Position numbers and translations under genes: made by a program. Positions 10,934 to 22,593 of a stretch of DNA of 64,000 nt are shown in pieces. The notes under the pieces were generated by a model that was not told the origin of the DNA, ran no database searches, and saw nothing but the letters and a program-made list of their open reading frames with translations. Origin of the DNA: Malania oleifera (taxonomy: Eukaryota > Streptophyta > Magnoliopsida > Santalales > Ximeniaceae). The DNA is taken from contig NC_080423.1 in NCBI RefSeq assembly GCF_029873635.1, positions 105,505,773 through 105,569,772 of the forward strand, read 5' to 3'. Positions within the stretch are counted from its first letter, which is position 1; every line of letters begins with the position of its first letter.

Positions 10934-13426
10934 CAAGAAGAAGAGCCTCCAAAAGATTCTGACATCTTCAGTATTTGTAGAACGGAAGCAGGAATCGTTG
11001 AATTTATTTTCGGCAGTTCAGTACCTGATTTCTCGGTTGAATTCGAGGCAAATCGTTGTGAATTAGAGTTTGCTGTATCAATGCAAGTGAGTTTCTTGTT
11101 TCTTTTATGTTTTAAATCAATTTATTCATATTTTCGTTCTTTTGTGAAACTCCTCTTATGGAATTAAGAACCGAATCCGCATTGAATTGAATGGAATCGA
11201 TCCGTAAATTTGTAATTGTTAAAGCTTCGAACCCTTTTATCGTACTGAGAATTTTTTCTCTGGATTATTTATTATTTATTTATTTTTCTGAATTCATTTG
11301 TATGAACCTTGTTTGGGGATAGTTGTTTGTGTGTTCTGCTTTAATGGGAAAAAGTAGGGCATTCCCGTTGCCCGTTGGGAATAATTAATTGTTTTGGCGG
11401 ATTTACTTGTGAGAAATTTTTGTGGGATGTCTGTGTACTGTGTTTGTTGTGTTTGTGTAGAAATTGATGAAAAGTTCTTCTAAGAAATAGTATATGGCAA
11501 GTGGTTGATCTTTGTGTGGTTAATTCATTGTGGAAAGTGATTGGTTTTTTCTAATTGTGCTGAGTTTGGAGTTTCTGTATTGGATGTGTATTAACTATGA
11601 TTTTTCGAACATGTGGGCCTAAGGCAGAAAGGCTTGTTAGGTCACATGGGGAGCAAACACTTTCATTAACTATTCAAAGCTGTCCCTAAAGTGTGATTGT
11701 TGTTGGCCACCCCTATTTGTCCACTTTCTCTGCCATCATATCTTAGCATTTGCCAAAAAAATTTCCCACTTCTTGTTTGGAATTATTAACAATATTTTGC
11801 CCGATTTCCCTCTTATATGAAATTATTTTATTGAAGTTAGTGTTGGAAACTAGGGAGAAGTTCCAAAACTTCTCATATCTCATTTTTCGTTTGCAGTTTT
11901 ACTCTTATTCTAGAGATGGCTATTCTTCAATAGTATTAATGGCCCCGCCGGGCGCGGGGTGTGAAACAAAATCATTTTTTTTCTCTCTTCTTTTCTCTAT
12001 AGTATTTTCCTGTGCTTCATCTCTATTTTATATTATATATTTTTATATTATTTTTTTTGTTTGGAGGCTCTCACTTGGTTGAGCTTCATAATGGGAGTTA
12101 GCCCATCTCCCATCCCAATCCCCTTCCCACGAATCCCACCCCTTCGGAGTCCAAGATTCGAACCTTAGACTTTCAACATGGAAGTCCCAAGCTTTAACCA
12201 TTGGGATGCTCCCTAAGGAACATTTTTATCTTTTGGGCATCAATTGGGGCTGTTCAATTGAAATGCCGTTAGGAGGAAACTGCTGTGTGGGAACTTGGGT
12301 TTAATCTTGGAGATGGAATTAATGGAATTACCAGGTATCACCTTCCCAGGGGAAGGTGATACTTTCTTTAGGACAACAGATATTCTGCAATTCAAAGGCC
12401 ATTTAATCCACACTAATTTCCCGACAGTGACTACATTTGCAACCAAGTGTCCTATGTGCTTTGATGGGAAGTTGATGGTGACATTAACGAATACACTTTT
12501 AGGAGGTTCAGACATCATGAGCTATCTGATGTGAATGAGATCCACATATAGTTTGTCGAACAACTTGAGCCACATTTTGTAGAAGAACCAATGCGAATCT
12601 AAATTGATCTTCTAAGAAATTTGGTACAGAACAAACATGTTTATTTTTATTTTATATTTTCATGTGTGCCCTTTCCAAATTTCATTCCAATCAAACGATT
12701 TGCATCTGCCAATATATCTTATTGTAACAGCAATGTATTATTCTAGGGTAAAACAAGGTTTGGTCCTCAGTTATTTCGTCATCCAATACTTCCTAATCCA
12801 CATTTTTGTTGAAAAAATTTCCTTTGTGACTCCTCATGATCCAGAAAATGTTGGATTCTCGATGAGACAAGAAAATTGTTGATAAAGCTCCTAGTGGCAT
12901 TTTCTTTTGACCTTGTTTTTTCTCCTCGTTCAGAGAAGATAAGAAAATTTCAGGATAGCAAACATTTATCTTGAATTTCTCTTAGATTCGAACCTACAAC
13001 TGATGATAGAATTAGAATAGATATTTTTTGTTTCCTAACACGAGCCCATATCCAATCTTTTCTATTAATCTCTAATTCTTACCTTCCTCTACAATCTGAT
13101 ATTATTGTGCCAATATAGACCAAAATCCTGTTATGGTCCAATTCTTACCTGTAATATATACTGAAGCTTTGCAATATTTGATTGGTCACTATTTTTATTC
13201 CATTTACTATAAATATAGTGGTATCCCTTGACACTCCTAGGCAGGATCAGATACTGCTACAGCAAAAAAAAGGAGGCGGCAGATAGAATCTACAGAAGAT
13301 ACACGAAGTAATGACCTACTTTGTGCATTTTCTGGAGATTCGGCATCTTCATATTCTTCCAGCCTAAGCACAATGACTTCATCTAAAATAAGTCAATATT
13401 CAAGGGACGAGCTCTACCCTGGTTGA
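10934..13426 (+). CDS. Unrecognised plant protein, last two exons
   Basis: Two exons fit together in phase. Exon 10934-11086 (51 codons) follows the acceptor TATATAG and ends at the donor CAA|GTGAGT. Exon 13241-13426 (61 codons plus TGA) follows CTCCTAG. The first encodes an acidic start ([13 protein letters not shown]) and then strand-like hydrophobic runs ([28 protein letters not shown]). The second encodes a basic patch ([10 protein letters not shown]) that could act as a nuclear localisation signal, then a Ser-rich tail ending SRDELYPG. Composition and splice sites look genuine, but I do not recognise the family. Upstream exons were not found; transposon-rich DNA lies there. The 2.15-kb intron holds a SINE on the opposite strand. 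The gene may be truncated. Confidence 0.55.
12051..12219 (-). mobile_element. tRNA-derived SINE
   Basis: On the minus strand there is an A-box-like TGGTTAAAGCTTGG (12187-12200) and, about 25 bp further on, a B-box GGTTCGAATC (12155-12164). This is the spacing of an internal pol III promoter. A GC-richer body follows, then an A-rich tail at about 12040-12060. The whole lies in the intron of the unrecognised gene. Confidence 0.6.
12335..12362. repeat. Perfect 13-bp inverted repeat with 2-bp spacer
   Basis: GTATCACCTTCCC is followed by AG and then its exact reverse complement. A near-perfect palindrome this compact could form a hairpin in DNA or RNA. It lies within an intron. Confidence 0.85.
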
Positions 13427-14092
13427 TGTATTTGGAGCATCTAAATGATGATCTGAATTAGAAGGTTAGTGCTATGCCAAAGATAATAAGAAGGGATTGA
13501 ATGTTATATATTTCAAAAAGCAAGTATTAAGCCAAGATATGGGCATTAGAAATGTTGAAGGGAGACTATATAAAACATTATCTAAGGGTGTTATTTAAAA
13601 TTAAAATTGTTGAAATGGGGATACTGTCCATAGAGTTTTATGTTGTTTATTGCATTGTAATGATGCTTATTGAGTTGAAATGTTGTGTGTAGTGGATTTA
13701 AATGGTGGTTGTTGGCTGCTGGTTGAATTTATTGATTTGTGCTGGACAAACGGTGGCTATTGGTTGTTTGGACGGGGTTTCTGTAGAAAGTGGAATATTT
13801 TTATATATGAGCAGTATACACAATGTACTAGCTGTTTAAATGATGCAATAATTTTTATCAACATATTGACATGTTAGTAATTGCTGGATGAGTTGGCATG
13901 GTTGAAATGATGCTTGTTCTCTATGTGGAAGAGTTGAAACTTGCCTGTTGTTTAAAAGGATGCTTTTATGTTAAGTTGGAAAACTATATTGATGGTTGGT
14001 TTTACTCTTTTTCCCCCCTAGTTGAAATGATGCGTGTTTAGTTTTTCTTCATAGCAATATGTGGCAGCAAGAAACAGCTCCTTTACTTTTTA

Positions 14093-14478
14093 GACTGCAT
14101 TTGGCATGTTAATCTGTGGGAAGGGGAAAACACTTGAAATGGGAGCAATCCAGTGTTTAGGTCTTGCATGTTGGGAATCCCCACCACCAAAACCAGATTG
14201 CCATTCTTGAAACTCTGGTTTATGAGACCCAAGGGAGGATATTGGAGTGCCAATCTAGAGTGTAGGAATAGGTTTTTATGCATCAAAATGGCAATATTGC
14301 CTTTTTATCAAAACACTGAAAAGAGAGAAATACCTTGAATGTCCTAATGGTTCTGATTCCTACTTAAATGCTCCAAACACATGAAGAGGAATAAACCATA
14401 GTCATTCCCTAGGAATGTGAATGACTAGATTGGAATTCCCTATCCCACGCATTTCCATTTTGGGTTCCAAATGGAGCC
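14093..14478. mobile_element. Tourist/PIF-type MITE with TTA target duplication
   Basis: TTA occurs at 14090-14092 and 14479-14481. Between them, GACTGCATTTGGCAT faces GTTCCAAATGGAGCC as an imperfect inverted terminus (10 of the first 12 bases pair). The 386-bp length, lack of coding and 3-bp TTA duplication fit a PIF/Harbinger-derived MITE. Confidence 0.55.
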
Positions 14479-14481
14479 TTA

Positions 14482-16080
14482 AATAATTATTATTTTAGAT
14501 TTAGTTGGAATGATGCTCCACCATTTAAATTTCAGTTGGTTTTTACTTGGATCTGTTAGGTTATTTTTCTACTTGATGAGATAAGTGGCCTCATTCACAA
14601 GTGCAAGTGATAGGGTCATTTTCAAGGTCGCAAATTCCTTCACAACTTCAAAATTAAATAATGGTTGTTTTATGTTTGGTACTGCTCCACTTGCTTTCAC
14701 TAAGTTTTACTTGGACCAGATTGTTCATTTTGAACCATATTGGTCTCTTTTCAACTCGTTGAAATGATTTGGCTATATTTTTCAACTTTATGCATATTCC
14801 TTCTCTAGTAGAACAAATTGAAATGGTAAAATCATGATAGGGAAGACATATGATTGAAGATATAAGCCATACTTCATGTCATATAGAAGAGAATATACAT
14901 TAGCTATGGCAGGTTCAATCACTAGTCTTTAGCATAAACTATCAATAAGAACCCATAGCCCACTGAATGCAAACTTAATCTTTACTGCCCCACAGACTGC
15001 AGTCTGATATTAAAAACTCAAAATGTGCAATCACAATACTTAAAAAACTCAAAATTTCCTCCTGCATCACAAAGTATATGTTGCATTGAAATAAAAAATA
15101 ATAATGTTAATTTCTCAACTCAAGATTGGATATTGTCATCTATTAATAGCATACTATATGCCAAAATTGCAACAAATGTTACTTAGAAGACACTCAACAA
15201 TTTTGTAAGCGCCAAAAAATACATGTTGCATTGAAAATCTAACATTCTTACCTTCTCAACTGCTTTGAAAATGCCTTTGAAGTCCTGCTTTGGGTGGTTA
15301 AGGGCATTATATAGAGTCAAGAAGGGCAATGCATCCTAAAAGTGCTCCTGAAATAGTCACATGAGCAGCTAAATGAACACCTATTCGTCAGAAAACAAAT
15401 GGACTGCCTAGGAAAAGTTCCAAAGTGTGACCTACTTAAAATTTAGTGTTTTTTTTCTTCTCCATTTTTCATATGATAGTGGTAGAGTGTCATTGAGCTA
15501 AAGTTTAGAATGTTTTTGTGTAATTTGTGTTTCTCCTGATCATTAATTTTGGGAGGGTTGTGTGTACATGGAAAATGTTTAAAATATCTTTTAAAAAATT
15601 TAAACTAAAAAAAAAAAAAGGAAAACCACAATGGCTCCATTTTAGGAGGTATTTCAGATTACTAATATTACTGATTTGGCTTTTTACTCGAGCATATTAC
15701 TTGTTCTTATTTGAGTTATTATGAAAATGCCAGTTATTTGAGTTGTAAGTCGCATTAGTCATGAACGAAGTCATCCCAAACATTCCTTTAAACTTTAGAT
15801 GGCTTGTTTAGCTTTTTCTTGATTCATTTGGGAACTTTCAATGTAGATGTAGATTAGGTCTAGGCTTTAGATGGCTTCCATTGTGTGGTTATGTCCATTG
15901 AAATTATTGAATTCGTAAGGGAATTTGTGCATTGTTTGATGCATTTTTGAAAGAGTTACTTTTCTTTTCTTTTTTGCCCTTTTTGATATAAAAGGTAAGC
16001 TTTATTAAGCTAAATGGAAGTCTTTAAAACATTATGGGCACAAGCTATTGACATCCCAATATACAAAAGGAAATACCATT
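14482..16080. other. AT-rich intergenic DNA
   Basis: No gene was recognised. Several short open frames have no familiar motif. Weak repetition of GTTGAAATGATGC-like phrases continues from about 13600 to 14520. Confidence 0.45.
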
Positions 16081-16084
16081 TAAG

Positions 16085-16480
16085 GTTGGCATGGTTTGGT
16101 TAACCAAACTAAACTCCCGAAACATTAATCAAACCGGTTAACCGGTTTTAGACCAATATTCAATGGCTAACCGAACCGAACTATTGGATTTAATTTAAAA
16201 ATTTTAGAGCACTACAAATTAATATTTTTTTTATAATAATCAACACGTAATTTTAATATATTCACAAAATCATCATTAAAATTTAAGCATTGATCTTAGA
16301 GCAATGCAATTGTTTTTTTTAATTTAAATTGTTAAAATTGCATAGAAGATTATACATAATATGTATTATTATATATTTATAATATATTGATTTGGTTTAT
16401 ATAACCATTGTTATTGAATGGGCTAAACCGAAACCAAACCGATAATTGAAAAATTTTAAAAATTTCAAATTGAAATCGAG
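16085..16480. mobile_element. Remnant of a TTCGGTTAACC-rich MITE
   Basis: Both ends are crowded with GGTTAACC, AACCGAAC and CCGAAACC motifs around an AT-rich centre. This is the same composition as the elements at 9061-9740 and about 38140-38535. The termini are too decayed for a target duplication to be seen. Confidence 0.4.
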
Positions 16481-16529
16481 TTAAAAAAATGGTTTATTGA
16501 TTTTTTTTTCTTTTTCTTTTTTCTTGCCA

Positions 16530-17350
16530 ACTGTTATGTTATGTCATTACATAACGGTTTTTTGGGCTCTTGATACCGTTACACACCACGAAATCAGTGG
16601 GAAGAAAAATAACTATCGTAGCGGTCGTTACGGACCACGACCGTTATTTAAAGGCCACTACGGCCGTTATGTAACCGCTGCTAGATTGATACGCCAAAAA
16701 AAATTATTAATTTCTCACTTTTTCTTCTTACTTTTATCCCCCCTCCACCCTTTCATAAATCATTCTCAATCTACTAAGTGGTGAAAGGGGAAAAAGATTA
16801 TAATGAGGATGATAATGATACAAAAAGCATTAATTAACAATTTGAAAATACTAATTTGTAAAGAAAATATTTTATTTTGATAATATTAGAAATTTGATAT
16901 TTATGTTCTATATTTTTCAACGTCAACCTTCTTTTCTTTTCTATTTATTGTATATTTTTATTATTCATATGTCTTACATGTCTAATAAATTAATGAAGTG
17001 TATGATGTATTTTGTTTTATTAATTAATTTAGCACACATAAGAATTTATCGCGCATAAAAACAATGAGAAAGTACAAATATACACATACGTAATTTGTCT
17101 ATCAATGGTGGTTTAAAACAAATGTTTAACTTCTTACCTTTATCAAACAACTTTAGTTCAATCCAAAATACACAAACTCTTTTTTAAGAAGGATTAAAAA
17201 CTTGAAAGATGCAAATATACTAATATGCATAAGATTGTGTTAATTTGAAAAAAATTTGCGGCCATTATACCTACTTCCCATTATATAATATCCGCTATTC
17301 TCGTTTCCCATTACACCCCTTACCGTTACATTATACTACCCCTACCACGA
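16530..17350. repeat. CCGTTA/TAACGG-rich repeat
   Basis: The left side (16550-16680) has repeated TAACGG, CGTTACGG and CGGCCGTTA motifs and the right side (17255-17345) has CCGTTACATTA and related phrases, around AT-rich DNA. This looks like the subterminal repeat pattern of a non-autonomous DNA transposon. Ends were not found. Confidence 0.35.
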
Positions 17351-17940
17351 TTTAAAACACAATTCCACATGACAAATTTTCCCTCCCCCGTTTGACTTAC
17401 TGATGGTTTGACAGCATTTCAAGGTAAATTTTCCTCGTGGAGGAACACCCATACCCCACATTCCACAAACTCTTCCAAACCAGTGGACCCCATATGAGTT
17501 TCTGAGGACTTACCTCTCACATTACCTACTGCACATGTTAGGTATGAGTATGACAGCAATGGCTGATGATGACATCCCTGCTTTTAGATCAACTATAAGG
17601 ACATCAAAGTTGTTATGCTTTGTTAATTTCTGAGAAACTGTTTTGAACTTTGCCTTATTTTGCACAGTTTCAAGTTCAAAGCCCCAATTCTGCATAACGA
17701 AATCTAGCATAAGCTATTAAACAATGCACTCAATACCCAACTTGGAGCTGATGAGATCATAAACATAGGTCTATCTATGTCTATATCTAATATCCATAAT
17801 ATTTCCTGACATAAAATCTACAAACAAAAGCATCACCTACCCAGAAAAAAAAGGGAAAAAAAAAATCAGCCATCATATTAAAAGGCTTTCAAAATCACAT
17901 ACTATATATTACATTTAGCTACTACGCTAGGCCACTATTA

Positions 17941-19563
17941 TTATATTAATTCAGTGGCTGTGTCTGCACCAGAGGTAGCAGACACTTGGTTTTGTTCCTT
18001 GATGACCATCCTTCTCATCTCAATCGACCACCTTATCCTCTCCTTAATGAAGTCATACAAGCTAAGAGCAATGTACAGCCCTATCCCACCAATAATCCCA
18101 TTTGTTATAGAATAGGTGAGTGGCATAAGAAGTATGGTCACAAAAGCAGGGACTGCTGCCTTCATATTTTCCCACTCTATGTCCTTCACCACCTTCATCA
18201 TCAACACCCCCACCATGACCAGTGATGGGCCTGTGGCCCATGGCGGAACACTGGCCAACAGGGGAACTATAAACAAGGACAAGAAGAAGTACACCCCAAC
18301 AATCACGGCAGTCAACCCTGTTCGACCCCCCTCCCTGATCCCGGCTGAGGACTCGACGTACGTTGCGATCGGGGACACCCCTAGGGCGGCTCCCACCACC
18401 GTGGCCCCGGCATCAACCATGTACGCCGTGTATTCCCCCTCAAAACTCCCCTGATCATCTAGGAACCCTCCCATCTCGGCCATGGTGTACAACGTTCCTG
18501 TGGTGGCAAGCACATCAACATACAGTAGGGTCACCAGGGCAACCCAAACCTCACTCCTGTTGAAATGGGTGAAGCTGATTGCACCAGCTGTGGACTTGAT
18601 GTGGTGGAAATCTACCACTTTCTTGAAGTAATTGTAATTTTCATCACCAAGTGGGGTGTTGGGAAAATATGTAACAGAAGTGTTCCTAATCCAAGAAATC
18701 AGTGTCACGAATAGAATACCATAAATCATGCTTCCCTTGACGTTCTTCATCAGCCCATAAGACATTACTAGGAAGCCGACAAAGCCCAACCAGAATGTCG
18801 GGCTCCTCATTTTCCCGCTGGTACACGCGCCGGTCACCGGGTCAGTTTTGGTACACGCAGCGAGTGTCAGCAGCGTGGACGTGTCGGGGCCCACTAGGCC
18901 AACACCCTGGTGGGCCTGAAGGCCCACAAACGCAATGAAGAGCCCAATTCCTGCTGCGCAAGCAAGCCGAACCGGGCCGGGGATGAGCCGAGCAAGCTTT
19001 GCTCGAAGTCCAAAAGCTGCTATTAGGAGAAACGCACAGCCCTCGATCAGGACCACGGCGAGGGCGGTTTGGTACGACATGGGACCGGTTCCGTGGAAGC
19101 CCACCAAGTCGTAGGCCAGGTAAGCGTTGGAGCCCATTCCGGGAGCCAGGCCCAAAGGAAGGTTGGCCAAAATTCCCATGGCAAAAGACCCGATCATGGA
19201 GGACAAAGCTGTGGCTACAATGAGGTCACTCTTGGTCTTATCTAAGCACTTTTGGTAGCCGGGGTTGGGCTTGAGCACGCAGTCCGGGCTGCCAGGAGGG
19301 GAGCAGTCGGAGGCAGAGCACGTGCCGCCGGAATCGGTGAGGATGGTGGCGTTGACGGTGATTATGTAAGCCATGGTGAGGAAGGTGGCGGTGCCGGCCC
19401 GGAGTTCCTTTGTGAAGCAGCTCTTTCGGGCTTCTAGCTTGAAGAACTTGCCCACCACGCTTTTGGACACGGCGTCATTTATGGCCTTCTCCATCCTGGC
19501 CCATGTCCCTGCTAGTTTTGTGCAACACCCAGTTCCAACTCTTGCACAGAACTCACCCCCCAT
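17941..19563 (-). CDS. AZG2-like: AZG-type adenine/guanine permease (AZG2-like), intronless
   Basis: A 540-residue polytopic membrane protein of the plant AZG family, within the NCS2/AzgA-like purine transporters. These proteins carry adenine and guanine by proton symport, mostly across the plasma membrane or ER; AZG proteins are also reported to carry cytokinin. Family marks are [20 protein letters not shown] and [12 protein letters not shown] near the N-terminus, [19 protein letters not shown], the [17 protein letters not shown] segment and [16 protein letters not shown]. About 12-14 hydrophobic segments are visible. Its length and its opening MGGEFCAR suggest AZG2 more than AZG1; the subtype is from memory. 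The start at 19563 is chosen over an upstream in-frame ATG (19731) because the TATA box lies between them and the extra residues are a GA-repeat artefact. No break was seen. Confidence 0.93.
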   Translation of the reverse strand: MGGEFCARVGTGCCTKLAGTWARMEKAINDAVSKSVVGKFFKLEARKSCFTKELRAGTATFLTMAYIITVNATILTDSGGTCSASDCSPPGSPDCVLKPNPGYQKCLDKTKSDLIVATALSSMIGSFAMGILANLPLGLAPGMGSNAYLAYDLVGFHGTGPMSYQTALAVVLIEGCAFLLIAAFGLRAKLARLIPGPVRLACAAGIGLFIAFVGLQAHQGVGLVGPDTSTLLTLAACTKTDPVTGACTSGKMRSPTFWLGFVGFLVMSYGLMKNVKGSMIYGILFVTLISWIRNTSVTYFPNTPLGDENYNYFKKVVDFHHIKSTAGAISFTHFNRSEVWVALVTLLYVDVLATTGTLYTMAEMGGFLDDQGSFEGEYTAYMVDAGATVVGAALGVSPIATYVESSAGIREGGRTGLTAVIVGVYFFLSLFIVPLLASVPPWATGPSLVMVGVLMMKVVKDIEWENMKAAVPAFVTILLMPLTYSITNGIIGGIGLYIALSLYDFIKERIRWSIEMRRMVIKEQNQVSATSGADTATELI

Positions 19564-19608
19564 CTCTCTCTCTCTCTCTCTCTCAGAGTTTTGGGGGCAT
19601 CTTCTGGG

Positions 19609-19616
19609 ATTTATAG
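19609..19616 (-). promoter_or_regulatory. TATA box of the AZG gene
   Basis: The minus strand reads CCTATAAATCC about 47 bp before the chosen ATG. A transcription start about 30 bp downstream would leave a short leader made mostly of the GA run at 19564-19584 (CT on the + strand), a common plant core-promoter arrangement. Confidence 0.7.
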
Positions 19617-22142
19617 GGACAAACGTGAGTGTTTTCCACGCGGGATAGGTGAATACTAAATTGAAGAATAAAATAAAAAGTGTCTCTTTTGGAAAATGTC
19701 TGTATAAATATGAATATGTGTATATGGGCAAGTCTGCTTTTTCCTTTTTCTTTTCTTTTTTTAAAAAAAAAAAAAATTAAGAGAGACCCTACAGTTACTT
19801 GCTGGTGACTCACCTTCGTACACTTGGCGATGGCAAAGGATGCAAGTGTTTTTGAATAGTGAGGAAAAAATTAAAATTTTTAATAACAAAGGAAATAGAA
19901 CTTGAAAGACAATACCATCACCCACTGTTTAAGATAGACTGTTAATGTTTTGATAGTAGCTAGCTAGGTAATAGCTTTTAAATAGAAAACAAGGGAGATA
20001 ATTGTTTTCGTTTTCTAAAATATAGCTCTATCATTAGGGACCATTTGTTAGTTGCAAATTTGTAATTTTGTTCTTTTTATTTTACTATTTATTAATTATT
20101 TATGTCCCTTAAATTAAGGAATGGAAGTAGTCGAACAAATTTACTAAGAATCCCAAAAATAGGGTCTTGGTCATTTTCCAACCAAACACAAGTGCAGGTC
20201 TCATGTGAGTAGAGTCTATCCTACTCCTACATGCTTGAGGATTTTGTGTTCGACATCCTATCATTTCTTTTACATAAATACAAGTGTAAACATAAATATA
20301 AGTGTATATACACACACACACTTGTATATATATATGTATATGTGTATAATATATACACACACATATCTGAGTTTGACTCTTCATAATACATGACTAAGCA
20401 ATAGCTAGATAACAGCTGGCTTAGAAATGAAGGTCATCTTCATCACTCAGTACTCATATGCTGATTGTATTTAAGCACCCATTAAATGCTTGCATTTAAA
20501 TAAATATTAATCTGGTTGAATATATCAAATGTTAATATGGATTCGATTTTGATTGTGTATTAAATGTTGCTTATATTAAATGTTAGTATATATTAAATAG
20601 TATTTATATTTAATGTTGCTTGTGGTTTAGGTTATAGTATTAATTTTATTTTTAGAATAATTTTTCTTTTCACGTATTTATTTTATTGAGTGTCATTTTC
20701 CATTTTAATTCTTATTTTTTATAAAAAATTTCCATGCTACTATATGATAAAATTTAAATAGTTATTGTCATGTTCGATCCCATATGTAATGTTAATGTTA
20801 TTTATATTGTATATATTATACAAATTTTATTTACATGGCTAAGTGTCAAAAAGCAACAAAAGTATTTCTATATAATAAGAACCTTCATGATAATGTTCAT
20901 TAAAAATGAATAAAATTCACTCATTACAAGGGTTTGCAACTAATAGTTAGTTAAAGTTTTTAAGCCCCTTCCGTCTCTAATAAGATCATGCTAGTTGGTT
21001 TGGGCTAGTACCATTGTTCTCGAATTGATTTTATTATTTTGACCACATCTGCATGTGGTGAATTTCTTCTTAACTAGAACTAGGCTTAAAAGTACCTAAG
21101 AAACTTTACCTAAACTGCCTCTAAATTTTAGTTACTTTTGTCGTTTCTCCCTCTCCTTCCCACATGAGACGTCGGGGAGTGCAATAATAAAAATAAAGTA
21201 CTAATGTAATTGTTAAAGTTGTAAATATAATTTCATCCTAGTTTGTTTATCTGCCTTAGTATCTCACATAATGTCTGATGAAAAACTAGTTGATACTCTT
21301 GATACTAATCAGTTGATACCAAGTGATACTGGTCAATACCGAAAAACGCCATAGTTATAAATTCTTTCTTATTTATTTGTATTTTTGAAACTTTAAAATG
21401 AAAACGATAATCTGATATGGTACACATAAATAAAAAATTGGAGTGTATGCTGATAAGATATTTAATATCATGAGAAATACATATATGCTCTTCCCCAAAA
21501 ACAGGGTGTTTATTCTTTTTTTGTTTTTTTCTGCTTTGTTTTGTTTTTGTTTCAGTGTTTGTTTTGCTTTGTTTTTCTTTTTTAATTTTAATTTTTAATG
21601 TTTGAATGGGTTGGCATCCCTTCGTTGTCTGTGGAGCTTGGACTCCCTAAATGACGGGAATGAATCATGATGACAGACTGTGTCTTAGATCCTCACCATC
21701 CAAACATTAAAAAAAACCAAATCTGCATATTCAGTGTGCTTGGACTGTGTATGCAGAAAATCCTCATTCCTCACATTCTTGAACTCAATTTTACCAAAAG
21801 ATTTAAACCCCACCTTATGAAAAATAAGGGGGGAAATGGAGAATACAGGTTATAGGTGTATTCAACGATATGGGTTTGGCTTTTCCTGCAAAATATAAAT
21901 ATGGTGAGAAATCTATACCCGAATCTTTGAATGATTTACATTTTCTTTTTTGTTCATGTGCTGCTCTGGATTATTCACGGGTTGAAATGAATCTACCTGA
22001 GTGGGTGAGGGAATTAAGCATGTTCATGAATCATGACATTGGTTGAATTTATACGTGGTGGGTGGGTCCTTATGAAATATAAACCCACAAAGTTTAAGTT
22101 AGTGTACCTCATGGTGTACTAATTACCGAAAAAGAAAAAAAA

Positions 22143-22185
<43 letters not shown>

Positions 22186-22553
22186 CCTTTTGATTTCAAT
22201 GAGTGCACTCAAATTTCCCATGAGTTGACATAGCATCTATGATTTTTCTTCTAGTTTAGGTGACATTATTTGTTTCCTGTTTTGGTTTTGACATTTTGAT
22301 AATTATGTCATTTTATCATATTTTCAGTTTATTCGATCGTGGCATGTGTGAACACTAGTTTAAGTCAATAATTCAATTAATGCTTTTATTTGTATTATAA
22401 TAACGATTCCAAAATCAAATGCCTAGCAAGATATGATCAGTTTAATTTTTGGAAAATATGACGAGCATAGCTACTATATCTGATTGAACAATGTGGTTAT
22501 TGAAATGAAAATTGCTCGAGAAGCATATCAAGTGTAAATGATCCTCTCTCTCT

Positions 22554-22593
<40 letters not shown>

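Noticed and set aside
11955-11975. GC-rich hairpin CCCCGCCGGGCGCGGGG resembling a Helitron 3' end
   Set aside because: No CTRR terminus follows within the usual distance, and no paired TC-type start was identified.
12240-12534. Overlapping open frames on both strands
   Set aside because: No known motif on either strand. The frames span a palindrome within the intron of the unrecognised gene and join to no supported exon.
19564-19731. In-frame 56-residue N-terminal extension of the AZG permease
   Set aside because: It spans the TATA box and translates the GA run, and related permeases begin near the downstream MGGEF.
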